A stretch of DNA of 64,000 bases, taken from the NCBI GenBank assembly GCA_019022495.1, contig JAFEKR010000012.1, forward strand, positions 992,001-1,056,000, written 5' to 3'. The translations under genes were made by a program, and so were the position numbers. The notes under the pieces were generated by a model. It saw only the letters and a program-made list of their open reading frames with translations. It was not told the origin of the DNA and searched no databases. The stretch is from Epichloe hybrida (taxonomy: Eukaryota > Ascomycota > Sordariomycetes > Hypocreales > Clavicipitaceae). Of the stretch, positions 33,242 to 47,398 are shown in pieces (position 1 is the stretch's first letter; every line of letters starts with the position of its first letter).

Positions 33242-34469
33242 ATTATAAGTAAGTTTAATTAATACGTAATTAATCTAAGTATTATTATAATTATATAAGC
33301 TATATTAGCTCTAGTAACTATACTATAAATCTTAGAAGTAAGTATACTTTTTATAACTCTCTTACTCTTTATAAAGCTATAGTATATAATATTACCTTAG
33401 ATTATAAAGGTACTTTCCTTATAGACTTTAGTAGCTAGGATAAGTATATAGCCTAGCTAGGAAGTAAGATCTTAGTTATTAGTAAAAGATTTATTTATAA
33501 ATATAAAGAGCTTTAATTTTTTAAAGTTAAATAGTATAAATCTTAATCCTTAATTAGGATAATTAAATTACTACTAAGTTTATTAGTTAAGGTTCTTTAT
33601 ATCTTTAAGCATTAGCTCCTAGTGCTATATAATGATAAAGAGGTTAAAATAAGCTTTAGGCTAATAGATTAAGGTAATATATATGCCTCTAGCCTATTAT
33701 TTTATATATGCTTATTTTAAATTAGTTAGTAAGATTAATTAAAGCTTTTTACTCTAGCCTTTTTATTATAGTATAATTATGTTATTTTTAAGAGTAATAA
33801 TATTACTATTAAAGGTTAGTAAGTTCCTTATAAAAAGGGTTTACTTTAGTTTAGTAATAAAAGAAGTAGTAATTAATTAATCTTTCTTTTATTAAGAGAA
33901 ATTATAATTAAATAGTCTAATTATATTATTAGTCTATATCCTTATATATATAAAGGTTAGGTTCTCCTCTATTATTATAAGTAAGCATAGGTTAAATATA
34001 AAGGTTATTATCTAAAGCATTTCTCTATAGTAATAATAATATATTATATTGTTTACGCTAGATAGCAATTTTATGCTTTGACTAGTACTCCTTCAGTAAT
34101 TGCTTTGTAGTAGGAAAACCGTACTAGGTTGCTAATTATCTAGATAACTAGATAACTAGTTAGTTGCCTAGTTAGGTGAAAAACCTACTACGATTTGATG
34201 TTTAACTACATACATGGTTCTAACTCGTAGGTGTTTAATATCTATAACTCTCTTATAACGATATTTCCTCTAACTATCCCTGTCTTCTTTAATCTAGTTC
34301 CTAACTCCGTTAATTTATGCAATATAGTTACAAACCCTAGCTTAAAATTAGACCCTAGAGCTCTAGGTATCCTAGCTAATTTATATAGCGAAGTAGCTTA
34401 TTTAATTCGCTTACAAGGCTAGAAGAGTGAGGGCACTAGACCCACTTCCTCTAGCCCTGCGATTAGTTT

Positions 34470-34502
34470 AATTTTAGAGGTGTGACTAAGACCTCTAAAA
34501 TT
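34470..34502. other. Perfect 12-bp stem-loop
   Basis: AATTTTAGAGGT (34470-34481) and ACCTCTAAAATT (34491-34502) with a 9-nt loop, immediately 3' of the tRNA-like sequence on the minus strand. Confidence 0.7.
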
Positions 34503-34582
34503 GTGCCCCATGTGGGATTCGAACCCACGACCTGCGACCTGGAACAGGTCTCCACAGCGTGTAACCACCACGTCACGGGGTA
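34503..34582 (-). tRNA. tRNA-like sequence, isotype undetermined (possible pseudogene or SINE head)
   Basis: Minus strand: six pairable acceptor bases (CCCCGT with ATGGGG), a 4-bp D stem (CGTG/CACG) with GTGGTTA loop, and a perfect T arm GTGGG-TTCGAAT-CCCAC. The stretch between D and T arms is about 28 nt, too long for a plain anticodon arm. It pairs as CTGTG/CGCAG around a 16-nt loop or as GACC/GGTC, without a clear U33-anticodon. It may contain an intron, or it is a degenerate tRNA or SINE head. Confidence 0.4.
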
Positions 34583-34890
34583 TAGTAATAATACTATATT
34601 ACTTACTAGTAGAGTATTGCACTACAATGTGTAATGTAGTGTAGTAATTACACTACAAACTACACTAACTATAAGCGGAAAAAAACTATAATATAATATA
34701 AATTTCAGAGCATTGCATTACATTACATTACATTACATGTAATTATTTCTAATTATTTTTCATTTTTTAATATTATAGTTATATAATTAGATATTAATAG
34801 TAAGAAATATAATTTAACTATTAGAAAGTATATATTAGGTTTAGAAAAATATAAATAAGGTCTAATTACTATACTTACCTTAATTATAAC

Positions 34891-37800
34891 CAGAGTATTG
34901 CATTACAATGTGTAGTGTAATGTAGTTACTACACTACAAACTACACTACACTACAAACTACACTACACTACAAACTACACTACACTACAAACTACACTAA
35001 CTACAAGCAAAAAAAAACTATAATATAATACAATACAAATTTTTTTCCTTAAACTACACTAACTATAAATACTATAAATGTAGTATTAGACTTTTTATTA
35101 GTTATTAGTATTATAAGGATTAAAAGAATGCTAGTTATATAAAAGGTTTTATTATTACTTATTTTATTTAATTAGTTATAGAATTTATAATATTATTTTA
35201 TTTTAATAATTTTACTATAACTAAGTAAGGTTATATATAATATTATACCTTTTTAATAATACTATTTAACTTAATACTTTATTTTACTAATATAACTTAA
35301 AGAAAAACTTTCTTATTATATTATTTACTATTTCTATAAATTATTTTATATTTCTATAAATTATTATTATTACTTATTTAAAAAAACTATAAACTAAAGT
35401 AATTACATAAAATAAACTACTAATAAACTTAATATAAGTAGCTTATTATAGCCTATTATAGCCTATAATAGCTTATAATAGCTTATAATAGCGTATACTA
35501 GCTTATAATCAGAGTATTGTTTGTAGTGTAGTTAGTGTGGTTTTTAGGAAAATTTTGTATTTATAATGTAGTTTTTTTTTATAGTTAGTGTATTGTAGTT
35601 TTTTTTTGCTTATAGTGTAGTGTAGTTAGTGTAGTTACTAACTACATTCACTATAAAAACTATAAATATAGTGTTAGTAAAAGAAAAAGTGGCCTTTTTA
35701 TTATATAATATTATTATAAGGATTAAAAGAAAGCTAGTTATATAGAAGCTTTTATTATTACCTATTTTACTTAATTAGTTATAGAATTTATAATATTTAC
35801 TTTTTTTTAAGAATTTTACTATAACTAGGGTTATTTATAATATTATACCTTTTTAATAATACTATTATACTTATTACTTTATTTTACTAATATAACTTTA
35901 AGAAAAACCTTCTAATTATTTTATTTACTATTATTATTAATTATTTTATATTTTTATTATTAATTTAATTAAAAAATACCTTAAACTAATATAATTAAAT
36001 TAAATTAGAAATCTAAACAAATATATAAAAGTTAATAGAATATATACTTAGTACTTTAATATTATTATTAATATAATAAGAACTTAAAAAAAGCTTAAAC
36101 TATTTATTTACTATTTAAACTAATTAAATATTACTTTAAGCTTTATAATTCTAAAGCTTTAAGAAGTTATATATAGTAACTTTATATATCTTATTATAAT
36201 AATATATATAAAAAAATAATAGACTAATTTTTATAATTTTTTAATAGATAATTAATAGTATTATTTTAATTACCTTATATAGCTTAAATAAGCTATAAAA
36301 AATAAGTTTAACTTATTTTTAAAAATAATACTAGGACTTAGTTTTATATAATATACTATACTTATTATAAAAGCTTTAATAACTTTTATAACCTTAATTA
36401 CTATTATTACTATAATTACTATTATTTTACTTTTATTATTATTTTAAAAAAACATAAAAGAGAAAACATTTTTATAATATTAATATTTTTAAAAACCTTA
36501 AAATACTAAGTTATTAAAAACTATAGCTTTTACTATAGTAATTTACTTATAATTACTAGTATTTATATTTAAGTTATTTATTTATTAGTTATTTATTATT
36601 TATTAAACTTTAACACTAATAATATTATAAGTAATCTTAGTAATCTTAGTAATCTTAGTAATATTAGTATTATAAGCTATTATAAGGTATAATAAGGTAT
36701 AATAAGCTACTTATATTAAGTTTACCAGTAGTTTTTTTTAAAGTGTTTTTAAATAAGTAATAATAATAATTTATAGAAATATAAAATAATTTATAGAAAT
36801 AGTAAATAATATAATAAGAAGGTTTTTCTTTAAGTTATATTAGTTAAATAAAGCATTAAGTTAAATAGTATTATTAAAAAAGTAAAATATTATATATAAC
36901 CTTACTTAGTTATAATAAAATTATTAAAATAATATAATATTATAAATTCTATAACCAATTTAATAAAATAGGTAAGAATAAAAGCTTTTATATAACTAGC
37001 TTTCTTTTAACCTTATAAATACTAATAACTAATAAAAAGTCTAATACTATATTTATAGTATTTATAGTTAGTGTAGTTTATAGTGTAGTGTAATTTATAG
37101 TGTAATTACTACACTACACTACAAATACTACACTACACTACACGTTTTAGTGCAATACTCTAGGTATAGGCTTAGTTTACCCTTAGGGTATAAGTATATT
37201 TTTTTTTAGTTTAGAGGTTATTAATATAAAAACTATAAGAGAACTTATACTTCTTATTATTAAAAAGGGCTTTATCTTTAGAGTTATCTTTTAGGATATA
37301 CTTACCTAAATAAGTGCTTTTAGTAAGGTTAGGAGAAGGAGGAGAAAAGAGTATAAAAAGAAAGTATTATAGTATTATAAGAAATAAAGAAAGTAAAATT
37401 TATAAAGAGAAAGTAAAATATTTATATCTCTAAAGAAATTATATAAATACTAGTAATTATAAGTAAATTACTATAGTAAAAGCTATAGTTTTTAATAACT
37501 TAGTATTTTAAGGTTTTTAAAAATATTAATAATATAAAAATGTTTTCTCTTTTATGTTTTTTTAAAATAATAATAAAAGTAAAATAATAGTAATTATAGT
37601 AATAATAGTAATTAAGGTTATAAAAGTTATTAAAGCTTTTATAATAAGTATAGTATATTATATAAAACTAAGTCCTAGTATTATTTTTAAAAATAAGTTA
37701 AACTTATTTTTTATAGCTTATTTAAGCTATATAGGGTAATTAAAATAATACTATTAGTTATCTATTAATAAATTATAAATATTAGTTTATTATATTCTTT

Positions 37801-38573
37801 CTTTATATATTATTATAATAAGATATATAAAGTTACTATATATAACTTCTTAAAGCTTTAGAATTATAAAGCTTAAAGTAATATTTAATTAGTTTAAATA
37901 GTAAATAAATAGTTTTAGCTTTTTTAAAGTTCTTATTATATAACTAATAATATATTAATACTAAGTATATACTTTATTAACTTCTTATTATTTATTTAGA
38001 TTTATTAACTAATTATATTATATTAGTTTAGGGTATTTGTAATTAAAATAATAATAATAAATTATAGAAATAGTAAATAATTAGTAGTAATAGTAAATAA
38101 AAGAATAAGTTAGTTTTTCTTAAAGTTATATTAGTAAAATAAGGTAATAAATATAATAATATTATTAAAAAGTTATAATATTATAAATAACCCTAGTTAT
38201 AGTATAATCCTAAAAAAAAGGTAAATTTTAGATATTATATAACTAATTAGGTAAAATAGGTAATAATAAAGGCTTCTATATAACTAGCTTTCTTTTAATC
38301 TATATAATAACCTTATATAATAAAAAGTCCCACTTTTTTTTACTAACACTATATTTATAGTTTTTATAGTTAGTGTAGTTATTAACTACACTAACTACAC
38401 TACACTATAAGAGAAAAAAAACTATAATACACTACACTATAAAAAAAAAAACTATAATACACTAACTATAAAAAAAAAAAACTATAATATACTAACTACA
38501 AGAAAAAAAAACTACAATATAAATACAAATTTTTCCTAAAAACTACACTAACTACACTACAAACAATACTCTG
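34891..38573. mobile_element. Rearranged/nested hAT elements
   Basis: Four hAT ends lie here: CAGAGTATTGCA at 34891 (facing right), CAGAGTATTGTT at 35510 (facing right), TGCAATACTCTA ending 37162 and ACAATACTCTG ending 38573. In intact family members one end is the GCAC type and the other the GTTTG type. The flanking 8-mers pair across the two nominal elements (see findings). The arms inside 34891-35510 and 36600-37162 are inverted copies of each other. No transposase ORF survives. Confidence 0.6.
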
Positions 38574-40211
38574 CCTATACCTTATACTATATTACTTATT
38601 ACTTATATATCTAGGAGATATACTTATATAATACTAACTTAAAACTTTATTAAGCTTTTAATATCTTAAGACTCTTTTAGCTACTAGTTAAGCTATTAAT
38701 ACTTTAGCTATAAAGTAAACTATATTTACTAAGAAATAATATACTATTTTTAATAAAACCTTTATTTATTACTATAAGTATTTTAATAGTATATTAGTTA
38801 CTACCTAAATTAACCTAGCTACTAAATTATTTTATAGTATAAGGACTATAAATAATAATTTAACCTAGTTTATCTTTACCTAGGAAGTAAGCAATGCCTA
38901 GGTCTAATAAATAGCTAAAACTATTATAAAGCTAGCTTATACTATTACTAAGTTACGCTACTAATATAATAAGTCTAATAATATCTCCCCCCTTTCTTAA
39001 TTACTTTTTACTATAGTAAAAACTTAGCACTAAAGTGTATATATACTAGATAAAACCTAGGCACCTTAATTTTTTATAGCTAAATTAAACTATACCCTTT
39101 TTAAGCTATTACTTATTTATATATTACTTATTATAATTTAAATTAGTCTAGTGCCTCTATATCTTATATACTTTCTAATAGTTCTTAAGTTAGCTAAATA
39201 TAACCTTTTTACTTAACTAAGATATTCTAGTTTAATCCTTAACCTGGTGTATTCTTAGCTATAAGAATTTCCTTTACCTAATACTTTAAGAGACTCTTAT
39301 TAGTATTTATTATAATAAGCTCTAGTAGTAGTTACTTATTAGCTAGCTTTTAACTTAGTAATAGGTTATTTACTATATATTACACTAAATCCATATAAAA
39401 GATAGGATATAGTTCCCTTAGAATATTTAATTTAATAGTTAAAGGTATAGGAACTTTAAGCACTTTATATCTAGCTATAACTTAATCTAACTTCTTATAG
39501 GGTTAGTTTATCTTAATATTCTAAAGGCTTAACTATATATAGTCCCTTACCTAGAATTATTCTATAGGCTTATAATTACTATTTATATTTTCCTATTAGT
39601 ATTACTATATAAATACTATTATAGCTTATATTAAATTTATATTACTCTTAAAATACTATAGAAAGGCCTAGGCCTTACCCTTTACTAAGGTTATAAATAA
39701 ACCTATTAGTAATAACTCCTAGATTACTAGTATAATAAAACTATATAAGGCTATATTTACACTTACTCCTACTACTACTAATTCCCTATTATTTAATACA
39801 AATTAGTATACTAGGAGATAGTCTAGCTATTTAAATTAAGAGAATAAAAGCATTATTTATAATACTACTTATACTTCCTAGTTAGCTCTTTTTATATTAC
39901 TATTTATCTATAGGTAATATAATATAAATGTAATTATTAAGTGCTAACTTTTCCATAAAGCTTAGTCTAGAAGCTACTAAGCTAATCTAATCTATAGTTT
40001 ATAATAATTTATATAGAAAACTTATAAATCTACTACTAGTAATACTTAAATTATTTTATATATACTTTAGCCTTTATTAATATTATTACCTCTAACTGAA
40101 TATACTTAAATAGCTAGTTTATAATAACTATTAGGAATTATAGCTAGTCTTAATTCTAAGCTAGTAGCTTAGTTATAAAGTTAATAAATATTTATAACTA
40201 GTACCTATTAG
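38574..40211. other. RIP-degraded sequence, origin unassigned
   Basis: Dense AT-rich DNA with stops in every frame; nothing recognisable. Probably interior of the surrounding copia-like element. Confidence 0.4.
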
Positions 40212-40690
40212 CAGAGTATTGTTTGTATTGTATTTATTGTATTTTTTTGGAAAAATTTGTATTTGTATTGTATTTAAAAAAAATTTGTATTTATTGTATT
40301 ATATTGTATTAAATATAAATTATTTTGTAGTGTAGTTAGTGTAGTAACTACACTAACTACAAACAATACAAATGTATTGTTAGGTAAAAAAAAAAGTAGG
40401 ACTTTTTATTAGCTAAGGTTATTATTAGGATTAAAAGAGAATTAGTTAATAGAAACCTTTTATTATTAGCTATTTTATCTAATTAGTTATATAATTTATA
40501 ATATTATATTATTTTAAACATTTTACTATAACTGGTGTTATATATAATATTATAACTTTTTAATAATACTATTATACTTATTACTTTATTTTACCAATAT
40601 AACTTCAAGAAAAACCTTCTAATTATTTTATTTACTATTATTAGAAATTATTTTATAATTCTTCATTAATTTAATTAATTTAATTAAAAA
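40212..40690. mobile_element. hAT arm, truncated
   Basis: Starts CAGAGTATTGTTTGTATTG at 40212 and matches the GTTTG-type arm seen reversed at 46370-46866. It is cut off near 40690 where an LTR begins, and no partner end was found. Confidence 0.55.
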
Positions 40691-40692
40691 AT

Positions 40693-41429
40693 TGTTATGG
40701 ACTGGCCCCTAGGCGACTGTAATAGGGCGTTAATATAGTATTAAGAGACTTAAGGAGAAAGGAGAAAGGGTAAGAGGCTATCCCTAGTAATGCCCCTTAT
40801 ACCCCCTTAGCTACTTATATAAGCCTCCTTTCCTTACCTTAATTACTTTTACCACTCCCCTCTCTAACTACTATTTTGTCAAGCGGAAAACAACACCCCA
40901 AAAGACACGATGCTAGCCCACAGTCGTAGGTAGCGGTGACGTCTGCTTACGTTAGAAGGGTTAATTAACTTAACAGCAGCGATTATAATAATAGCTAAAT
41001 TAGTCTCTATAGATAGAGATAATTTAGATTAAATAGTCTATTAGATTAGAAGTGACTTTTTAGTTAAGTTAAGGAAATAATCTTATTAATTTATCTTATT
41101 AAGGTAAACACAATAGTGGCTATAGTAGCGCTAGGCATTTAAGTTAAAAATCTAAAGTTAGGCGTGCATAAAGAACCTTAAAAGAATCTAGCTATAAGTG
41201 ATCTCTTTATAGATTAAATAGTCCCTTTGCCTAGATAACTAATATCATTATCCCTTGTTGTGTTGTTTATCCCTGCGATCCCCTGTATCCCTTGTGCTTG
41301 TCATCGCGAATACGCGCGTTTATGGGCGCGCGTATCACGGCACACACTATATAAATAATGCTTAGGTAAAGCCTAAGCCCTTATATATACCCTTACTTAC
41401 CTATTACTAATAAACTTCTCTTTATAACA
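40693..41429. repeat. LTR (TGTTAT...ATAACA) with about 475-bp insertion
   Basis: Matches the 262-bp LTR at 63583-63844 on both sides of an extra segment, about 40877-41345. The extra segment contains unusually CA/CG-rich stretches (CAAGCGGAAAACAACACC, GCGAATACGCGCGTTTATGG), so it is a later or differently exposed insertion. Confidence 0.7.
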
Positions 41430-44400
41430 TCCCCTAGTAATATGCGTAACACTTATATTACATATGCCCTTAGTTATTATAATTAAAACTATCCTTACTA
41501 ATAGCTATTTATAAAGCGTCTAATAGGCACCTGCCCCGCTGCCTTATTATCTATTATAGTAAACCCCCCCTTACTTCTAAGTGTTATTTTATAGTATGCG
41601 TAATATATTTGCCTTACTAATAAGTTATTTATTATAAATAATTGCCTTACCCTTACCTATTTATAGTTTACTTAATATAAGTATAATATTTACTATAAAT
41701 ATCCTACTTATACTTATACTTATCTTACTTTCCCCTTTATATAACACTATCTCTTTATTATTATAATCCTATTAAGCCTTCCCTTTTTATCCTATTAGCT
41801 TTTTTCTCTTAATTAGTTATTCTCTTACTAGAAATACCTTACTATTAAGTCCTTACTCCTACCCTTATAGCTACTCCTATAGCTACTCTTACTATACTAA
41901 TATCCTATTTTATTAGTAAGTACCTTATAGAGGGAAACTCTAATAATAAATAATATACTATACCTAAATTAGTCTAGTGTCCTTATAGTCCCTATATTAA
42001 ATAGGCCTTTACTACTAGTATCTTAAACTATTATTTACCTTAAAGTAAGGAGTTATATTCTCCTTATTAGTAGTATTATATTACCTATATATAGCATACT
42101 AGGCTTTTATTTACTAACCTATAACTCTAATATACCCTTAAGGATCTTAAGGCTAAAATTACTATAGGTATATATATTATTAAGCCTAGTATTCCTAAGA
42201 CTATAACTATAAAGAAAAAGATACTTATCTTATTATAAAGATACTACTATTTTATTAGTTACTAAAATGCTCTCCTTAACTAAGTATAATTTAACCTAGC
42301 TCCTATATACTTAGCTCTTAGGGTGTCTCTAGCTATAGACACCCTTATAATAAATATAACTAGCCTTAATATTATCCCCTTTATTAGCGCTAGCCCTTTA
42401 GCTAGTTATAGAATAGCATAGTTTATATAATAAGTTACTAGTGTCTTATTCTAGTAAAACTAATAGGTTATTAGTAGCCTAAATACTATATATAAAGAAA
42501 TGCGTAAATAGTTTACTACCCTTATCTAGGTACTTACCCTCTATTATTATAGTAAGAACTAATACTATTATTAAATTACTAAGTTAGGTAATAACTCTCT
42601 TTCCTATTATTACTAGTAGCTTACTTATTTTCTCTTTAAGTTAAAGTTAGCTAGTTTTCCTTTTAAATATGCCCTTAGAAACCCTAGAGCTAGCTAACCC
42701 CTAGCTAGGAATAATATTCCTTATTTTACTAGGATTACTATCCTTACTTACTATTCCCTTACTTATACTCCTATTATACCTTTACTTATATATACTTTAT
42801 ATACTAACCTTACTTATACTATTTAAACCCTAGGTTATATCCCTAGTAAATAACTCTTTATACTATAACTATTACTAGGTAAATATACTATAGTTATATT
42901 AGTAAAGCACTAACTCTAAATAAAGGTAATATATACCTATATAAACTCTTTTATTAATTTAGATAAAGACTTAAAGAATAATTATTCTCTTTAAGTAATA
43001 GTAATAAACTATAATATATTAGTATCTTAAATATATATAGGAGTCTTTATAAGTAAATAAGTTTTCTAAAATTAACTTAGTTTATTATTATATTATATAT
43101 CTCCTTATTTTACCTTAAACTTATTAAGGGCTTATATTTATACTATATTCTCTAATAGTTCCTATATAGGCTATATATAGCTTACTTACTTAATAAGTAT
43201 ATTATATCTCTTGCCTTAGACTAGGGTATTCTAAGCCACTAGGATTTACTTAACCTAATATTCCTTAATAAGTTTATTATTACCTTTTATAAGGACTTAT
43301 TCTAGTCCTAGATAGAAGTCCTAGAGCTTCTAACTAAGGAGAGGGTTCTTTATAGTGTGTTTAATAAGGTTTATATAAAATACTAAGTAAATACCTTTTA
43401 GGATATTAAGCTATACTATAAGTTATATTAGGACTTTTATTACTATATACTTTACTACTATCTAATTAAGTTTCTATAAGGGGTAGTTAGTTTTAATATT
43501 TTTAAGTAAAAGCTATACCTTATCTTTAACCTAAAACTATTTTACTAGCTAATATAAAGTAAATGTAATATCCTACTACCTTTATTATATATAGGCTATT
43601 ATAGCTTATACTAGATAAGTACCCTCTTAGAGGTACTATTAACTAGACCTTAGCTAAATAGTCTTTCCTTAATCCCCCTAAGTAAACTAAGATATTATCT
43701 AAGTATACTATAATAAAATCCCCTAATGCATTCCCTAAGGACTTATTAATATAATATTAGAATATTACTAGTATACTAGCTAGGCTAAAGAGGTAAACTA
43801 GCTACTTAAATAGCCTAAACCTAGTTTAAAACGCTATAAGGTACTCCTAGCCCTTAGTAATCTATAGCTTATAAAACGCTATATAAATATTTACATTTAT
43901 AAACTAGTATACCTAGGATAAGAAATAGAGTGTTTTCTTAATTAATAGAAAAGGGTAGTAATCCTATACTATTATCTTATTAAAAGCATAGTAGTTTATA
44001 TAAAAATGCTAACCCCTATTAGCCTTTTTAATAAGAAAGACTAGGGCTATAGCTAATAATAAGCTAGCATAAATCTAACCCTTATTTATTAAGTCTATAA
44101 TCTAGCACTAAATCTTTAGAAGCTAGTCCCTTAGTATATTATATAGTAGTCCTTAAGGAAGCATTAGTTTAGACCTATCCTAGTTCTTATATAAGCATAT
44201 ATGGTAATTAAGGGACCCCTAATAAGGAAGTAAGCTATTAGCTCTAGCCTTATTAAAAAGGTCTATAAAGTTAGCTAACTCCTTAGGTAATGTTAATGTA
44301 TCTAGGCTATTAGGCTTTATCTTAGGCACTATAATCTATAGTATTATTATTATCTCCCTAAGGCTTATAGTAATAAATATTATAGAAGTGTCCTTCTTAT

Positions 44401-44900
44401 AGTATACCTAGCGCGCTTCTATAGTATATAAGGACCTAATAATCCCCTATACTAAGGTCTCCACCCTATATGTAAAGGCTTTAGAGATATATAAGCCCTT
44501 TACTACTCTAATAACTAATTACTATTTTACTATATAAATAACTATATTATAATATTCTAGCTATAGTATCCTAAGTATAATATCTTATATAAGGCCTAGG
44601 ATAATATATAAATACACTAATAACTCCTAGCTATTAATGTCTATTCTAGTGCGTACTATATAAGTAATTAAGGAGGTATTCTCCTATACTCTCTTTCCTT
44701 TCCTTTTTATTTTTACTATAGTTTAAATATACTTTCTCTTTAGTAAATATATAAGCTCTAGGCTAAACTATCTTACTACTAACTTACTTATAGCACTATA
44801 ATAATTATAACTATAATTAATTTAGATATTAATATAATAGTATATATTAAAGAGTATAGGAATTAAGAATAGTAGTTAGTCTATATATTATGCTATATCC
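41430..44900 (-). mobile_element. RIP-degraded gypsy-like retrotransposon interior
   Basis: Minus-strand reading around 43740-43670 gives NALGDFIIVYLDNILVYL, clearly the RT core (A-L-x-D-F-V-I-V-Y-L-D-D-I-L-V-Y) with the second Asp changed to Asn by G-to-A. The preceding residues also fit RT (43880-43800). Stops interrupt it throughout. The LTR at 40693 would be its 3' LTR; the 5' end is lost in hAT insertions near 44.9 kb. Confidence 0.65.
43670..43880 (-). pseudogene. Decayed gypsy reverse transcriptase core
   Basis: GDFIIVYLDNILVY on the minus strand. All expected differences are RIP-type transitions. Confidence 0.65.
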
Positions 44901-45022
44901 TACTTAGAGCTTTGCATGTAGTGTAGTAAATGTAGTATTTTAGCTTTTATTATAGTATATAGTGTAGTAAATTTTAGTGTAGTGTAGTATGCAGAGTATT
45001 GCACTAAAACGTGTAGTGTAGT

Positions 45023-46866
45023 CAGAGTATTGCACTAAAACGTGTAGTGTAGTGTAGTATTTATAGTGTAGTGTAGTAACTACACTACAAACTACACTAC
45101 ATTACAAACTACACTAATTACAAGGAAAAAAAAACTACAATACATTACACTACAAATTTTTTTTCCTAAACTACACTAACTACAAACACTATAAATGTAG
45201 TATTAGACTTTTTATTAGTTATTAGTATTATAAGGATTAAAAGAATACTAGTTATATAAAAGCTTTTATTATTACCTATTTTATTTAATTAGTTATAGAA
45301 TTTATAATATTATATTATTTTAGTAATTTTACTATAACTAAGTAAGGTTATATATAATATTATACTTTTTAATAATACTATTTAACTTAATACTTTATTT
45401 CCCTAATATAACTTAAAGAAAAACCTTCTTATTATATTATTTACTATTTCTATAAATTATTTTATATTTCTATAAATTATTTTATATTTCTATAAATTAT
45501 TATTATTACTTATTTTAAAAAAACTATAAAAAGAACTACTAGTAAACTTAATATAAGTAGCTTATTATATCTTATTATAGCTTATAATAGCTTATAATAG
45601 CTTATAATAGCTTATAATAGCTTATAATACTAATATTACTAGTATTACTAAGATTACTAAGATTACTTATAATATTATTAGTGTTAAAGTTTAATAAATA
45701 ATAAATAATAAATAAATAACTTAAATATAAATACTAGTAATTATAAGTAAATTACTATAGTAAAAGCTATAGTTTTTAATAACTTAGTATTTTAAGGTTT
45801 TTAAAAATATTAATATTATAAAAATGTTTTCTCTTTTATATTTTTTTGAAATAATAATAAAAGTAAAATAATAGTAATAATAGTAATTAAGTAATAATAG
45901 TAATTAAGTAATAATAGTAATAATAGTATTAATAGTAATAATAGTAATTAAGGTTATTAAAGTTATTAAAGCTCTTATAATAAGTATAGTATATTATATA
46001 GAAGTAAGTCTTAGTTTTATTTTAAAAAATAAGTTAAACTTATTTTTTATAGCTTAATTAAGCTATATAGGGTAATTAAAATAATACTATTAATTCTCTA
46101 TTAATAGATTATAAATATTAGTTATTATATTCTTTATTTATATATTATAGTAATAAGATATATAAAGTTACTATATATAACTTCTTAAGGCTTTAGAATT
46201 ATAAAGCTAAAAGTAATATTTAATTAGTTTAAATCTTAAATAAATAGTTTAAGCTTTTTTTAAGTTCTTATTATATTAAGAATAAGATTTAAGTACTAAG
46301 TATATATTTTATTAACTTCTAGTAATTTATCTAGATTTCTTAATTAATTTTATTCTATTAGTTTAGGGTATTTTTTATTTAAAATAATAATAATAATATT
46401 TTAAAATATAAAATAATTAATAGTAATAGTAAATAAAATAATAAGAAGGTTTTTCTTTAAGTTATATTAGTAAAATAAAGTATTAGGTATAATAGTATTA
46501 TTAAAAAGTTATAATATTATAAATTACCTAGTTATAGTAAAATCCTTAAAAAAAGGTAAATTTTATAAATTATATAACTAATTAGGTAAAATAGGTAATA
46601 ATAAAAGCTTCTATATAACTGGCCTTCTTTTAATCCTTATAATAACCTTATATAATAAAAAAGCCCACTTTTTTTTTTACTAACACTACATTTGTAGTTT
46701 TTGTAGTTAGTGTAGTTAGTAACTACACTAACTACACTACACTACAAGCAAAAAAAAACTACACTACACTACACTACACTACACTAACTACAAGAAAAAA
46801 AAAACTACACTACAAATACAAATTTTTCCTAAAAACTACACTAACTACACTACAAACAATACTCTG
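45023..46866 (+). mobile_element. Non-autonomous hAT element, 1844 bp
   Basis: CAGAGTATTGCAC...ACAATACTCTG, flanked by the perfect 8-bp duplication AGTGTAGT (45015-45022 and 46867-46874). The target is the terminal region of another member of the same family. No transposase frame survives. A short TTATAATAGC array lies near 45580-45630. Confidence 0.85.
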
Positions 46867-47398
46867 AGTGTAGTGTAGTATTTGTAGTGTAGTGTAGTAA
46901 TTACACTATAAACTACACTACACTATAAACTACACTAACTATAAGGAAAAAAAAACTATATTACACTAACTATAAAAAAAAAACTATAATACATTACACT
47001 ACAAATTTTTTTTCCTAAACTACACTAACTACAAACACTATAAATATAGTATTAGACTTTTTATTAGTTATTAGTATTATAAGGATTAAAAGAATGCTAG
47101 TTATATAAAAGCTTTTATTATTACCTATTTTATTTTATTAGTTATAGAATTTATAATATTATATTATTTTAGTAATTTTACTATAACTAAGTAAGGTTAT
47201 ATATAATATTATACTTTTTTAATAATACTATTTAACTTAATACTTTATTTCCCTAATATAACTTAAAGAAAAACCTTCTTATTATATTATTTACTATTTC
47301 TATAAATTATTTGATATTTCTATAAATTATTATTATTACTTATTTTAAAAAAACTATAAAAAAAACTACTAGTAAACTTAATATAAGTAGCTTATTAT

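Larger units (their letters stand above)
34070..34602 (-). other. Less-mutated island, possible tRNA-derived SINE
   Basis: About 530 bp with near-normal composition inside RIP-destroyed DNA. A tRNA-like head lies at its right end, a hairpin lies beside it, and the body shows no coding signal. GATAACTA tandem copies lie near 34141-34160. Confidence 0.35.

Noticed and set aside
34231..34422. ORF of 63 codons in the tRNA-like island
   Set aside because: No domain and repetitive-element context; probably chance.
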